Notes: generated from the letters alone by a model not told the origin. DNA of 64,000 nucleotides from Sphingomonas_D zeicaulis (GCF_050433225.1 NZ_JBNPXQ010000002.1:558001-622000); one strand, 5' to 3'. Shown: positions 1 to 7,771, counted from the first letter of the stretch. Program-made: numbers and translations.

Positions 1-653
1 ATGCTGGAGGTGGGGGCGGGCTGGCTGCGCAGCGCCGCCATCTGGCTCAGGGTCAGGTCGATCGACCAGCCGGGCGCGAGGAAGCCGCGCGCGGCCTCGT
101 CCTTCTGCACCGCGCTGTCCTGGTCGAGCACGGTGGCGAACGCTTCCAGCCGCGAGAGATAGGCGTCGCTATCCTCCCGCGTCGCGATGGTGTGCGCGGT
201 GTTGAGGAAGTCGGGGATCGAGAAATAGGCGCCGCCCTGCTGGAAGATCCGATAGGGCCGGATCACCGAATCGAGCTGGAACTTCTCGGGCGCGGTCGTC
301 TGGTTGCGCAGCGAGTAGAGGATGACCTCGCGGTTGAGCGCCGCTGCCGGCGACAATGTCTTGGCATCGACCGCCTCGACCGAAGCGATCGCCTTCTTCG
401 TCTCGGCGAGTTCACGCATCCGCTCTGCGGCCGTGGCGTCGGACAGTTTCGCCTTCAGGCTCGCATTGGCGCCCTTGTCGAGCCCCAGCGAGCTGGCCAT
501 CTCGGGCGAGCGCTTCACCGCATCATTGAAGATCTCCTCGAAGCGCGCGTTGAGCGCGGCATCGCCAGTCGCCGGCTGCGCGAACACCCGGCCGGGCACC
601 ATCGACAGCGCGACGCTGGCGGTGCCGGCCGCGAGAAAATGACGACGATCCAT
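1..653 (-). CDS. DUF885-family exported protein (N-terminal part; C-terminus outside window)
   Basis: The start codon is at 653 and the reading frame stays open to the window edge, so only about 217 N-terminal residues are visible. The protein begins MDRRHFLAAGTASVALSMVP, a twin-arginine-like signal (RRHFL, then a hydrophobic stretch) with likely cleavage near residue 26 (FAQ), which suggests folded export to the periplasm. The following region, with an ALNREVILYSLRNQ segment and a YFSIPDFLNTAHTI segment, resembles DUF885 proteins, thought to be zinc metallopeptidase-like. The catalytic part would lie beyond the edge, so activity cannot be judged. The gene lies downstream of the two-component pair on the same strand, 80 bases after the kinase stop. 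Confidence 0.75.
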   Translation of the reverse strand, partial: MDRRHFLAAGTASVALSMVPGRVFAQPATGDAALNARFEEIFNDAVKRSPEMASSLGLDKGANASLKAKLSDATAAERMRELAETKKAIASVEAVDAKTLSPAAALNREVILYSLRNQTTAPEKFQLDSVIRPYRIFQQGGAYFSIPDFLNTAHTIATREDSDAYLSRLEAFATVLDQDSAVQKDEAARGFLAPGWSIDLTLSQMAALRSQPAPTSS

Positions 654-733
654 GAAAGCTACCCTTTACTGATTGTTTCTGAACCGCGTTGAGCCACAGA
701 GCGCGCGCCGGGTCGAGGGCTGTTCGACGGATG

Positions 734-2107
734 TCAGGCGAGCGGCAGCCGCACCTCCGCCTCCAACCCGCCGATCGCGGCGCGGCCGAAGTGTAAGGTG
801 CCGCCCATCTGGGTGGTGAGCGCGCGGACGATGGCGAGGCCGAGGCCGGCACCCGCACCGCTGCCTCGATCCCGCGAGGGATCGAGGCGGTGGAACGGTT
901 CGGCGAGGCGGTCGAGCTGGTCGGGGGGGACGCCGGGGCCGTCGTCCGCGACGATCAGCCGGGCGATGCCGCCGGCCTGTTCGATGCGGACGTCGGCAAG
1001 GCTTCCGTGGCGCAGTGCATTGCCGACGAGATTGTCGAAGATGCGGTCAAGCGCGAGGGGAGGGGCGCGGACAACCAGCTTGGCGTCGACGGGTGCCGCC
1101 AGCATCACCGTTTGCCCCATCTCGCGCCGCGCTGCGACCAGCCGCACCACCGCGGCGAGCAGGTCCACCGGCGCGCTGCGCATCGGTTCGGCGGCGTCGG
1201 CACCGCCGCCGCGCTCCCTGTCGAGCGCCGCGAACAGCAGCGTGTCGTCGACCAGCATCGCCATCTCGCCGATATCGGTGATCGCGCGCGCGCGCTGCGC
1301 CTCATCGTCGATAAATTCGGCGCGGAGGCGCAGGCGGGTGAGGTAGGTGCGCAGATCATGAGCGATAGCCGCCAGCATCCGCGTGCGTTCGGCCATCAGT
1401 CCGGCGATGCGGCCCTTCATCTCGTTGAACGCGCGCGCCAGTTCGCGCACGTCGCGCGGGCCCTGCACTGGCAGATCGGGCGTATCGCCGCCGGCGGCGA
1501 AGCCGCGTACCCCGGCAGCGACGCGGCTGATCGGCCGCGCCGTCTGCCGTACCGCAAGCAGCAGGATGAGGATCAGCACGACGCCGCCCACGGTGGCGAG
1601 CAGCGAGCGGCGGCGCAGATAGGTGCGCATCCCCGCGGAGGGCTGGCCCTCAACGATCAGCCAGCCGCCATCGCGCAACGGCACGGTGACGCGGACGAGC
1701 GCGAGGAGACGGCCGGGGCCGCTGCGATCGCCGAACCAGCGGCCGAGCGGCCCGCGGCGGACGTCGATTCGCACCGGCCGGTCGAGATTGGCTCGATAGC
1801 TGCCGGCGAGCGCCTGCAGGACCGCGCCCAACGCGCCGCGACGCGGTGGCGGCGCGGCGTCGGCGAGGCGCGCGGTGAACAATGCGCCATCGAACGCCTC
1901 GACGATCCTCGCGCGCCGCGCCGGCGGCTGCGCCTCGATCGTTTCGACCATCGCGGCGAGCTGGGTGGGGCGGGGGAGGCTGTAGGGGCGTCCCGCCTCG
2001 CCGCCATCGGGATAGCCCAGCGACGCAACGATCGCCAATTGCAGCAGCACGAAGCCGACGATCATGATCGCGCCTAGCCGCATCGTCAGGTTGGCTGCGA
2101 GCGACAT
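734..2107 (-). CDS. EnvZ-like sensor histidine kinase
   Basis: This is a 457-residue membrane sensor kinase. The ATG at 2107 is chosen because it follows the regulator stop by 4 bases; the frame extends upstream only into that gene. Transmembrane segment 1 spans about residues 10-30, a periplasmic domain follows, and transmembrane segment 2 is at about 168-187. HAMP covers about 188-240 and the H-box has His250 (AIAHDLRTYLTRLR). The N-box reads NLVGNALRHGS, and DDGPGVPP and GLGLAI are the G1 and G2 boxes, so the ATPase domain is intact. The H-box residue that is usually Pro after HDLRT is Tyr here (codon TAC). The protein should phosphorylate the OmpR-type regulator encoded just upstream. The signal it senses cannot be read from the sequence. 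Confidence 0.93.
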   Translation of the reverse strand: MSLAANLTMRLGAIMIVGFVLLQLAIVASLGYPDGGEAGRPYSLPRPTQLAAMVETIEAQPPARRARIVEAFDGALFTARLADAAPPPRRGALGAVLQALAGSYRANLDRPVRIDVRRGPLGRWFGDRSGPGRLLALVRVTVPLRDGGWLIVEGQPSAGMRTYLRRRSLLATVGGVVLILILLLAVRQTARPISRVAAGVRGFAAGGDTPDLPVQGPRDVRELARAFNEMKGRIAGLMAERTRMLAAIAHDLRTYLTRLRLRAEFIDDEAQRARAITDIGEMAMLVDDTLLFAALDRERGGGADAAEPMRSAPVDLLAAVVRLVAARREMGQTVMLAAPVDAKLVVRAPPLALDRIFDNLVGNALRHGSLADVRIEQAGGIARLIVADDGPGVPPDQLDRLAEPFHRLDPSRDRGSGAGAGLGLAIVRALTTQMGGTLHFGRAAIGGLEAEVRLPLA

Positions 2108-2111
2108 CGCA

Positions 2112-2831
2112 TCAGCCCTGATCGACCGGCGCCGCCAGCACATAGCCGCCGCCACGCACCGTCTTGATCAGCTCACGCCCACTCTCATGCACCGCCAGCT
2201 TGGCGCGTAACCGGCTGAGCTGGACGTCGATCGTGCGGTCAAACGGCTCGGCATTGCGGCCGCGCGTCCAGTCGAGCAACTGGTCGCGGTTCAGCACGCG
2301 CTGCGGGTGGCGGACGAAGCAGAGCAGCAGGTCATGCTCGCCGCCGGTCAGGATCACCGGGCTGCCCTCCGGGTCGGTGAGCTGGCGGGCGCCGGCGTCG
2401 AACGCCCAGCCGACGAAGCCATAGCGCTCGACCGGCAGGCTGGCATGGACGCGGGGGCGATCGCGCGTCCGCCGCAATATCGCGCGGACGCGCGCGATCA
2501 GCTCGCGCGGATTGAACGGTTTGGGCAGATAATCGTCGGCACCGACCTCCAGCCCGATGATGCGGTCGATATCGTCCCCGCGCGCGGTCACCATCAGCAC
2601 CGGCGTTTCGCTGGTTGCGCGGAGGCGGCGGCACAGCGACAGCCCATCCTCACCGGGCAGCATCAGGTCGAGCACGGCGAGGTCGATGCGGCGGCGTGCG
2701 TGCAGCCGGTCGAATTCCTCGGCGGTGCGGCAGGGGCCGACCTCGAACCCCTCGCGCCTGAGCAGTGCGGCGACGAGATCGCGAATCTCGTCATCATCCT
2801 CGACGAGGGCGATGAAGCTGGTGTCGGCCAT
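2112..2831 (-). CDS. OmpR-family DNA-binding response regulator
   Basis: This 239-residue regulator has a receiver domain (about 1-120) and a winged-helix DNA-binding domain (about 135-235). The receiver has the acidic pocket EDDDE (residues 11-15), the phosphoacceptor Asp55 (VLDLMLPG) and Lys104 (YLPKPF). The effector part contains the usual RAKL and VRGGGYVL segments. The ATG at 2831 is preferred to the upstream in-frame start at 2867 because the receiver begins directly after it. It is the first gene of a two-gene operon with the kinase. Tandem GTTACC repeats about 55 bases upstream are candidate binding sites for it or a relative. Confidence 0.95.
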   Translation of the reverse strand: MADTSFIALVEDDDEIRDLVAALLRREGFEVGPCRTAEEFDRLHARRRIDLAVLDLMLPGEDGLSLCRRLRATSETPVLMVTARGDDIDRIIGLEVGADDYLPKPFNPRELIARVRAILRRTRDRPRVHASLPVERYGFVGWAFDAGARQLTDPEGSPVILTGGEHDLLLCFVRHPQRVLNRDQLLDWTRGRNAEPFDRTIDVQLSRLRAKLAVHESGRELIKTVRGGGYVLAAPVDQG

Positions 2832-2884
2832 CCGCCTCCTATCCTCCTCGGGGGCCACGGCGGGCAAGCGCCGGGCGCTACGCC

Positions 2885-2906
2885 GTTACCTTTCGTTACC
2901 CTTCGT
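2885..2906. promoter_or_regulatory. tandem direct repeats, possible OmpR-type operator
   Basis: GTTACC occurs at 2885-2890 and again at 2895-2900, each followed by a CTTCGT-like tail, giving a 10-base period. OmpR-family regulators typically bind two direct half-sites spaced by one helical turn. The repeats lie between the regulator gene (start 2831, minus) and the exported Gly-rich protein gene (start 2995, plus), so they could control either or both. The assignment to this regulator is inference. Confidence 0.4.
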
Positions 2907-2994
2907 CGCGCCGGTGTCGCATCCTGCTTACCCCTCCGGCCTAGACGGATCGGCGAACGGCACCACCGTCGTTCGTAACGTGTGGAGTAAACAG

Positions 2995-3405
2995 ATGACG
3001 TCCAAGCTTCTCGGGCTCGTCGCCATCGCCAGCCTCGCCCTCACCGGCATCGCGCTGCCCGAATCCGCGCAGGCGCGCGAACGCTTCCGCAGCGTCCACG
3101 CGCATGGGCTGAATGGCCGCGGCTATGATCGCTACCGCCAGGTCTCACGCCAGCCCGGTTCGCTTCAGGTCCAGCGCGGTTACCAGGGCAGCGGCGGTCG
3201 CGGTATTCAATCGTCGCGCGGCCGGAGCTGCGCCAATGGTACCTGCTCCGGCGGCGCGAGCCATGTGACCAACAACGGCACGCGCTGGGGCCGCAGCGGC
3301 ACGATCACCAACAATGGAGACGGCACCGCCAGCTACGCCCGTTCGGTCACCGGCCCGGGCGGCGGCAGCCGTTCGTCGAGCGGTACCATCGGGCGAGCTT
3401 ACTGA
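2995..3405 (+). CDS. small exported Gly/Ser/Asn-rich protein of unknown function
   Basis: I do not recognise a family. The 136-residue product starts with a clear Sec signal peptide (LLGLVAIASLALTGIAL, cleavage after AQA near residue 27). The mature part is basic and low-complexity, with repeated Gly, Ser, Arg and Asn and short motifs such as TNNGT and TNNGD. Two cysteines occur as SCANGTC and could form a disulfide. The ATG at 2995 is chosen because it starts the signal peptide; a longer in-frame reading runs upstream through the region antisense to the response-regulator gene and is not credible. It is probably a periplasmic or surface protein. A 6-bp stem follows the stop. Confidence 0.7.
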   Translation: MTSKLLGLVAIASLALTGIALPESAQARERFRSVHAHGLNGRGYDRYRQVSRQPGSLQVQRGYQGSGGRGIQSSRGRSCANGTCSGGASHVTNNGTRWGRSGTITNNGDGTASYARSVTGPGGGSRSSSGTIGRAY

Positions 3406-3422
3406 TCCGTCCTCACCCGACC

Positions 3423-3438
3423 CTCCCCTGATGGGGAG
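3423..3438 (+). terminator. weak hairpin after the Gly-rich protein gene
   Basis: CTCCCC-TGAT-GGGGAG forms a 6-bp stem with a 4-base loop, 18 bases after the stop codon. No T-run follows, so termination is uncertain. Confidence 0.3.
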
Positions 3439-3550
3439 ACGCGATGAAACCCCTTCGCTCCGCCACCTCCTCCGGCGGATCGATCGCCCGGCCGGCTGTC
3501 CCGAACCTCAACCCGCCGGTCGGGCCCCCCATTTCCGGAGTTCAGGTCCC

Positions 3551-4003
3551 ATGCCCATCCGCATTCCCCTTCGCTACCGGACGACGTTCGTCACGGTTGC
3601 GGCCCTCGCCGCGGCGACGAGTGGCCTGCCGGCCCATGCACAACGCTTCGGCGCCGGCGATCATTTCGCCGATGCCGATGCCAATGGTGACGGCACCATC
3701 ACCCGCGAGGAGTTTGCCGCCGCCCGAGCGCGGAGCTTCGACAAGCTCGATCGCAATGGCGACGGTATCGTCCAGAAAGGCGATTTCGGCCGCCTTGCCC
3801 GGTTCAAGCCCGATGCCGCGCAGCGACTGCAGCGCATGATTGATGCTGCCGACGCCAACCGCGACGGCAAGGTTACCCGCGACGAATTCGTGGCCGCGCC
3901 TTCGCCAGTCTTCGATCGTGCGGACACCGATGGCGATGGCGTGCTCTCCAAAGCCGAGGCGGACGCTGCACGCAGCGCGCTCGCCGCGGCGCGGAATCGA
4001 TAA
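3551..4003 (+). CDS. exported EF-hand calcium-binding protein
   Basis: This 150-residue protein has a signal peptide (about residues 1-31, ending AHAQ) and four EF-hand-like loops: DADANGDGTITREEF, DRNGDGIVQKGDF, DAADANRDGKVTRDEF and DTDGDGVLSKAEA. The Asp/Asn/Gly spacing and closing Glu/Asp fit calcium coordination, so it should bind Ca2+ in the periplasm as a buffer or sensor. The partner is unknown. The sterol-desaturase-like gene starts 4 bases after its stop, so the two are probably co-transcribed. The preceding 145 bases hold only GC-rich sequence and one weak hairpin. Confidence 0.88.
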   Translation: MPIRIPLRYRTTFVTVAALAAATSGLPAHAQRFGAGDHFADADANGDGTITREEFAAARARSFDKLDRNGDGIVQKGDFGRLARFKPDAAQRLQRMIDAADANRDGKVTRDEFVAAPSPVFDRADTDGDGVLSKAEADAARSALAAARNR

Positions 4004-4007
4004 CGCC

Positions 4008-4817
4008 ATGTCGGGTGTGGCCGGTTCGCCGATTTTTCTCGGCCTCGCACTTGCGCTGATCGTGGTCGAACTGGCGTGGCGATTGCGCAGCGGCCAAGGC
4101 TATAGTTGGCCGACGGCGCGCACGACGCTTGGCCTCGCAGCTGGCAATTTTGCGATCGGGCCGCTCAAGGTGGTGGTGGTCGGCGCCGCCTATGCAGCGG
4201 TCTGGGCATTGACGCCTTTGCGCCTGCCGCTGGACGATTGGCGGACGTGGGCCGCGGCCTTCCTGCTGGTCGAGTTCGCCTATTACTGGTTTCACCGCGC
4301 CAGCCATCGTGTCCGCTGGCTGTGGGCGACGCATGCCGTGCATCATTCGGCCGAGCAGATGACCTTGCTGTCATCGATGCGCCTGGGCTGGACGAGCCTG
4401 TTCTCGCTCGGCTGGACCTTCTATCTGCCCATCGTCGCGATAGGCTTCCACCCGCGGCTGGTTCTGGGCCTCGTCGCGCTCAACCTACGCTACCAGTTTT
4501 TCCTGCACACAGAGGCCGTAGGGAAGCTCGGGCCGCTGGAATGGATCTTCAACACGCCGGCCCACCACCGCGCGCACCATGCCTCCAACGATTGCTATGT
4601 CGATCGCAACTATGGTGGCGTGCTGATCCTGTTCGACCAGCTGTTCGGCACGCTCGCGCCGCGGCTCGATGAGCCGATCCGCTACGGCCTCGCCCATCGG
4701 AAGGACGAGACCAACCCGATCCGGCTCGCCCTGCGCGAATGGGGGATATTGTTCGCCGACATGCGCAAGGCTGGGTCGTTGAAGGCAGCGGTGCGCAAGG
4801 CGTTGTCGCCGCCGTAA
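4008..4817 (+). CDS. sterol desaturase / fatty acid hydroxylase superfamily membrane protein
   Basis: This 269-residue integral membrane protein carries the histidine clusters of di-iron hydroxylases: HRASH (96-100), HAVHH (109-113), an isolated His at 167 and HHRAHH (186-191). Hydrophobic segments lie at about 8-22, 50-68, 82-94 and 130-165. The family uses a di-iron centre to hydroxylate or desaturate lipids, but the substrate cannot be told; it could be hopanoid, sterol-like, carotenoid or fatty acid. The ATG at 4008 sits 4 bases after the EF-hand gene stop, and longer in-frame readings overlap that gene. The C-terminal tail after residue 215 is soluble. Confidence 0.88.
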   Translation: MSGVAGSPIFLGLALALIVVELAWRLRSGQGYSWPTARTTLGLAAGNFAIGPLKVVVVGAAYAAVWALTPLRLPLDDWRTWAAAFLLVEFAYYWFHRASHRVRWLWATHAVHHSAEQMTLLSSMRLGWTSLFSLGWTFYLPIVAIGFHPRLVLGLVALNLRYQFFLHTEAVGKLGPLEWIFNTPAHHRAHHASNDCYVDRNYGGVLILFDQLFGTLAPRLDEPIRYGLAHRKDETNPIRLALREWGILFADMRKAGSLKAAVRKALSPP

Positions 4818-5009
4818 CGTCCCTCTCGGATAATTCCCCCTTCGCTCCCGAGCGCCGTCGAGACGGCGGGTTTGGGCCAGACTCGGAGCGGGTCTTGGCT
4901 CTCGGCTGCGCTACAGTCACCCCTCGACTTCGCTGGGGCGAACGGTGGGAGCGGGGGCTGGCGTCGGTCCTGCGTTCCGGAAGGGGAGACGGAAACCTTC
5001 CGCCCTCGC
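4818..5009. other. 192-base convergent intergenic region
   Basis: This region separates the desaturase-like gene (plus) from the DUF815 ATPase (minus). It holds an inverted repeat CGCCGTC-GA-GACGGCG at 4853-4868, which may act in termination, and no protein-coding sequence that I can support. Confidence 0.4.
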
Positions 5010-5837
5010 CTACAGCGCCTTGCCTGCCCGCCCTGCGAGTTCCACCACATATTGCCACGCCACTCGACCCGAGCGGCTGCCGCGCTGGGTCGCCCAGCGG
5101 ATCGCATCGGCGGCGTCGAAGCTCAGGTCGAACTTGCGCGCATAGGCGGCGACCATCGCGACATAATTGTCCTGGTTGACGTTGTGGAAGCCGATCGACA
5201 GACCGAAGCGGTCGGCGAGCGCGAGCTTGTCGTCGGCTTCGTCGCGCGGGTTGATCGGGCTGTCCTGCTCGCGAAGGTCACGCGCGACGATGTGGCGGCG
5301 GTTGGAGGTGACGTGGAGCCGCGCGTTGGCCGGGCGCGCCTCGGCACCGCCCTCGAGCAGCGAGCGCAGGGTCCGCGCCTCGGCGCCATTTTCCTCGAAG
5401 CCGATATCGTCGATGAACAGCGCGAAAGCGCGGGGCGCCTCCGCGATCAGAGCGAACAGCCGCGGCAGCGAGGCTAGCGCATCGGCCGCGACCTCGATCA
5501 GCGCAATTGCTGCGCCCTCATTTTGCAGCGCACCAACCATCGCTTTGACCAAGGCCGACTTGCCGGTGCCGCGCGCACCCCACAGCAGCACGTCATGCGC
5601 GGCATGGCCGCCGGCGAGACGCCGGCCATTCTCGACCACCGAGTCCTTCTGCGCATCGATGCCCGTCAGCAGCGCCAGCGGCAGCGGCCGAAAGTCGCGC
5701 GTCGGCGTCAAAAGCCCCGCCTGCCAGTGATAGGCTGGCGCTGCGAGCGGATCTGCCTGAGCGGCGGGGGGCGGAGAAATCCGATCGAGCGCGTCAGCGA
5801 TCCGGGCGATATTGGCGGCGAGAGCTTCCTGTGACAT
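5010..5837 (-). CDS. DUF815-family AAA ATPase
   Basis: This is a 275-residue single-domain P-loop ATPase. Walker A is GARGTGKSAL (87-96) and Walker B is FALFIDDIGF (138-147). A later RLHVTSNRRHI segment fits sensor 1, and a C-terminal helical lid contains the RGSRSGRVAWQ segment typical of DUF815. The family is widespread in proteobacteria and its client is not established. The ATG at 5837 is preferred to the in-frame start 27 bases upstream because the conserved N-terminal helix begins there. It is divergent from the mannose-1-phosphate guanylyltransferase gene across a 140-base gap. Confidence 0.88.
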   Translation of the reverse strand: MSQEALAANIARIADALDRISPPPAAQADPLAAPAYHWQAGLLTPTRDFRPLPLALLTGIDAQKDSVVENGRRLAGGHAAHDVLLWGARGTGKSALVKAMVGALQNEGAAIALIEVAADALASLPRLFALIAEAPRAFALFIDDIGFEENGAEARTLRSLLEGGAEARPANARLHVTSNRRHIVARDLREQDSPINPRDEADDKLALADRFGLSIGFHNVNQDNYVAMVAAYARKFDLSFDAADAIRWATQRGSRSGRVAWQYVVELAGRAGKAL

Positions 5838-5903
5838 GCGCGCGCCATAGAGCAACGGGCGCAAAATCAGAACAGCACAACCGTCACGCCTGTTCGGACT
5901 TTC

Positions 5904-5917
5904 TTCGCAGTTGCGAA
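5904..5917. promoter_or_regulatory. inverted repeat in divergent promoter region
   Basis: TTCGCA-GT-TGCGAA is a perfect 6-bp dyad in the 140 bases between the divergent ATPase and guanylyltransferase genes. It could be an operator. No regulator gene is adjacent and no clear -10/-35 pair could be assigned, so its role is a guess. Confidence 0.25.
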
Positions 5918-5977
5918 ATAGTTCGACAGTTGGCCCGCTTGGGCTAAGACGTGATCCGAGCAGACGGACGGGGCGGC

Positions 5978-7030
5978 ATGACTGACACTCTCATTACTCC
6001 GGTGATCCTTTCCGGCGGCTCCGGCACCCGGCTGTGGCCGATGTCCCGCCCGGAGAAGCCCAAGCAGCTGCTGGCGCTGACCGCCGACGAGACGATGCTG
6101 CAGCTGACAGCGCAGCGCGTCGCAGATGGTGCGCGCTTCGATTGTCCCATCGTCGTCGCCAACGCGGTGCATGCGGAGCAGATCGAAACCCAGCTCACCG
6201 AGGTCGGTTGCGCACCGCAAGCGCTGATCCTCGAGCCGATCGCGCGCAATACGGCGCCGGCGATCGCGCTTGCGGCGCTGATCTGCGCGCCCGAAACGCC
6301 GCTGCTGGTGATGCCCAGCGACCATGTCGTCGAGGATGTCGAGGCGTTCCGCGCCGCGATCGAGGCGCTGCTGCCTTTCGTCAACCAAGGCTGGCTGGCC
6401 ACGTTCGGCATCACCCCCGACGCGCCCGAGACCGGCTACGGCTATATAAAGGTCGGTGCCGAGGAAGCCCCCGGCGTGAGCCGGGTCGAACGTTTCGTAG
6501 AAAAGCCCGACCGCGTGACGGCCGAGGCGATGATCGCCGCGGGCGACCATGTCTGGAACGGCGGCATCTTCATGTTCCGCGCCGACGTCTATCTCGGCGC
6601 ACTCGCGTCGCACGCGCCCGAGATGGTCGAGGCCGCGCGCCGCGCGATCGACGAAGGCAAGCGCGATGGCGCACGCATCTATCCCGATCCGATCGCCTTC
6701 GGTGCCAGCCCATCCGACTCGATCGACTATGCGGTGATGGAAAAAGCGTGGCGGGTCGCGGTCGCGCCGGTGAAGATGGGCTGGTCCGACGTCGGCAGCT
6801 GGGATGCGCTTCACACCCTCAGCGCGCGTGATGGCGAGGGCAATGCGCACCAAGGCGAGGTCATCGCGATCGATTCGCGCAACTGCCTGATCCGCAGCGA
6901 TGGCATCCGCGTCGCCGCGGTCGGCGTCGATGATCTCATCATCGTCGCCTCGGGCGATTCGGTGCTGGTGCTGCCGCGCGGCCGTTCGCAGGACGTGAAG
7001 AAGATCGTCGACGCCCTGAAAGACCGATAG
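5978..7030 (+). CDS. mannose-1-phosphate guanylyltransferase
   Basis: This 350-residue nucleotidyltransferase makes GDP-mannose from GTP and mannose-1-phosphate for polysaccharide and glycan synthesis. The N-terminal motif LSGGSGTRLWPMSR (11-24) with a nearby EKPKQ is the nucleotide-binding signature. Later FVEKPD and GWSDVGSWDAL segments are characteristic of this enzyme. It is the short form: it stops after a small beta-helix region and lacks the C-terminal phosphomannose isomerase domain of ManC/AlgA proteins of about 470 residues. The ATG at 5978 is used; an in-frame GTG lies at 5951. The phosphohexomutase gene in the same pathway lies 24 kb away (pgmG). Confidence 0.92.
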   Translation: MTDTLITPVILSGGSGTRLWPMSRPEKPKQLLALTADETMLQLTAQRVADGARFDCPIVVANAVHAEQIETQLTEVGCAPQALILEPIARNTAPAIALAALICAPETPLLVMPSDHVVEDVEAFRAAIEALLPFVNQGWLATFGITPDAPETGYGYIKVGAEEAPGVSRVERFVEKPDRVTAEAMIAAGDHVWNGGIFMFRADVYLGALASHAPEMVEAARRAIDEGKRDGARIYPDPIAFGASPSDSIDYAVMEKAWRVAVAPVKMGWSDVGSWDALHTLSARDGEGNAHQGEVIAIDSRNCLIRSDGIRVAAVGVDDLIIVASGDSVLVLPRGRSQDVKKIVDALKDR

Positions 7031-7079
7031 AAAGACCGGTGACGCGGGCGCCATCGGCTTCGGCCATCAGCGCCAGCCG

Positions 7080-7667
7080 TCACACGACCTTGAAATAGCT
7101 CAGGAAGGGCGCCAGCCGCCAGTCGATCGCGGCGCGGTCGACTTCGGGCAGCACGCCCAGCAGCGCTTCCTGGCTGTCGCCGATCACGATCGAGATATAG
7201 AGGTCGACCGCGGCGACGGGATCGTCGAAATTGGCGCGGCCCTGCTGCGTCCACTGCCAGAAGCATTCGATCAGTTCCTCGCCGCGCGCGCCGTAGACCT
7301 GATCGTGAAATGCCCGGCCGAACGCCGGATCGCGCAAGCTTTCCATGATGACGATGCGGTTGAGCGCGACCACCTTGGGCTGACACATATGGCCGCGGAT
7401 CCGGTAGGCGAGTTCGCGGAGCTGGATGGATGGCGCCACCGCGTCGCGCTCGCTCGACCAGCTCGTTTCGAGGTCGCGATCGACGAGGCGCAGCACCATC
7501 GCCCGCAACAGCCCCTGCTTGTTGCCGAACATCTCATAGACCGTCGCCAGCGATCCCCCTGATCGCTTGACGATCGCCGCAAGGCTGACGCGGTCGAATC
7601 CTTGGTCGAGAAACAGATCCTCGGCCGCATCCAGAATCGCATTCCGGCGGTCTTCCCGCCGGTGCAT
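7080..7667 (-). CDS. TetR/AcrR-family transcriptional regulator (likely efflux repressor)
   Basis: This 195-residue protein has an N-terminal TetR DNA-binding domain: HRREDRRNAILDAAEDLF is helix 1, and the helix-turn-helix covers SLAAIVKRSGGSLATVYEMF. A ligand-binding helical domain follows. The ATG at 7667 is chosen because the DNA-binding helix starts directly after it; the frame continues upstream to 7775 through the promoter region, so a GTG a little upstream is possible. It is divergent from the RND efflux operon, with a perfect inverted repeat between them, so it most likely represses both itself and the pump, as AcrR and MexR-type repressors do. The inducer is unknown. Confidence 0.9.
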   Translation of the reverse strand: MHRREDRRNAILDAAEDLFLDQGFDRVSLAAIVKRSGGSLATVYEMFGNKQGLLRAMVLRLVDRDLETSWSSERDAVAPSIQLRELAYRIRGHMCQPKVVALNRIVIMESLRDPAFGRAFHDQVYGARGEELIECFWQWTQQGRANFDDPVAAVDLYISIVIGDSQEALLGVLPEVDRAAIDWRLAPFLSYFKVV

Positions 7668-7733
7668 CACGGCAGTATCGCCGTCCTTAACCACCCCACC
7701 CACACTCCCTGAAAGACGTTCGCAGAAACGATC

Positions 7734-7771
7734 TTGACCTGTAATGTACGTTACATTACCGGCGCAGACAA
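7734..7771. promoter_or_regulatory. TetR operator overlapping divergent promoters
   Basis: GTAATGTA (7741-7748), a CGT spacer and TACATTAC (7752-7759) form a perfect 8-bp inverted repeat, a typical TetR-family half-site length. On the minus strand, TTGTCT (7766-7771) is followed after exactly 17 bases by TACATT (7743-7748), a good promoter for the regulator gene whose -10 lies inside the operator. On the plus strand, TTGACC (7734-7739) is a likely -35 for the efflux operon, but its -10 is poor. Binding at the repeat would block both promoters. Confidence 0.65.
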
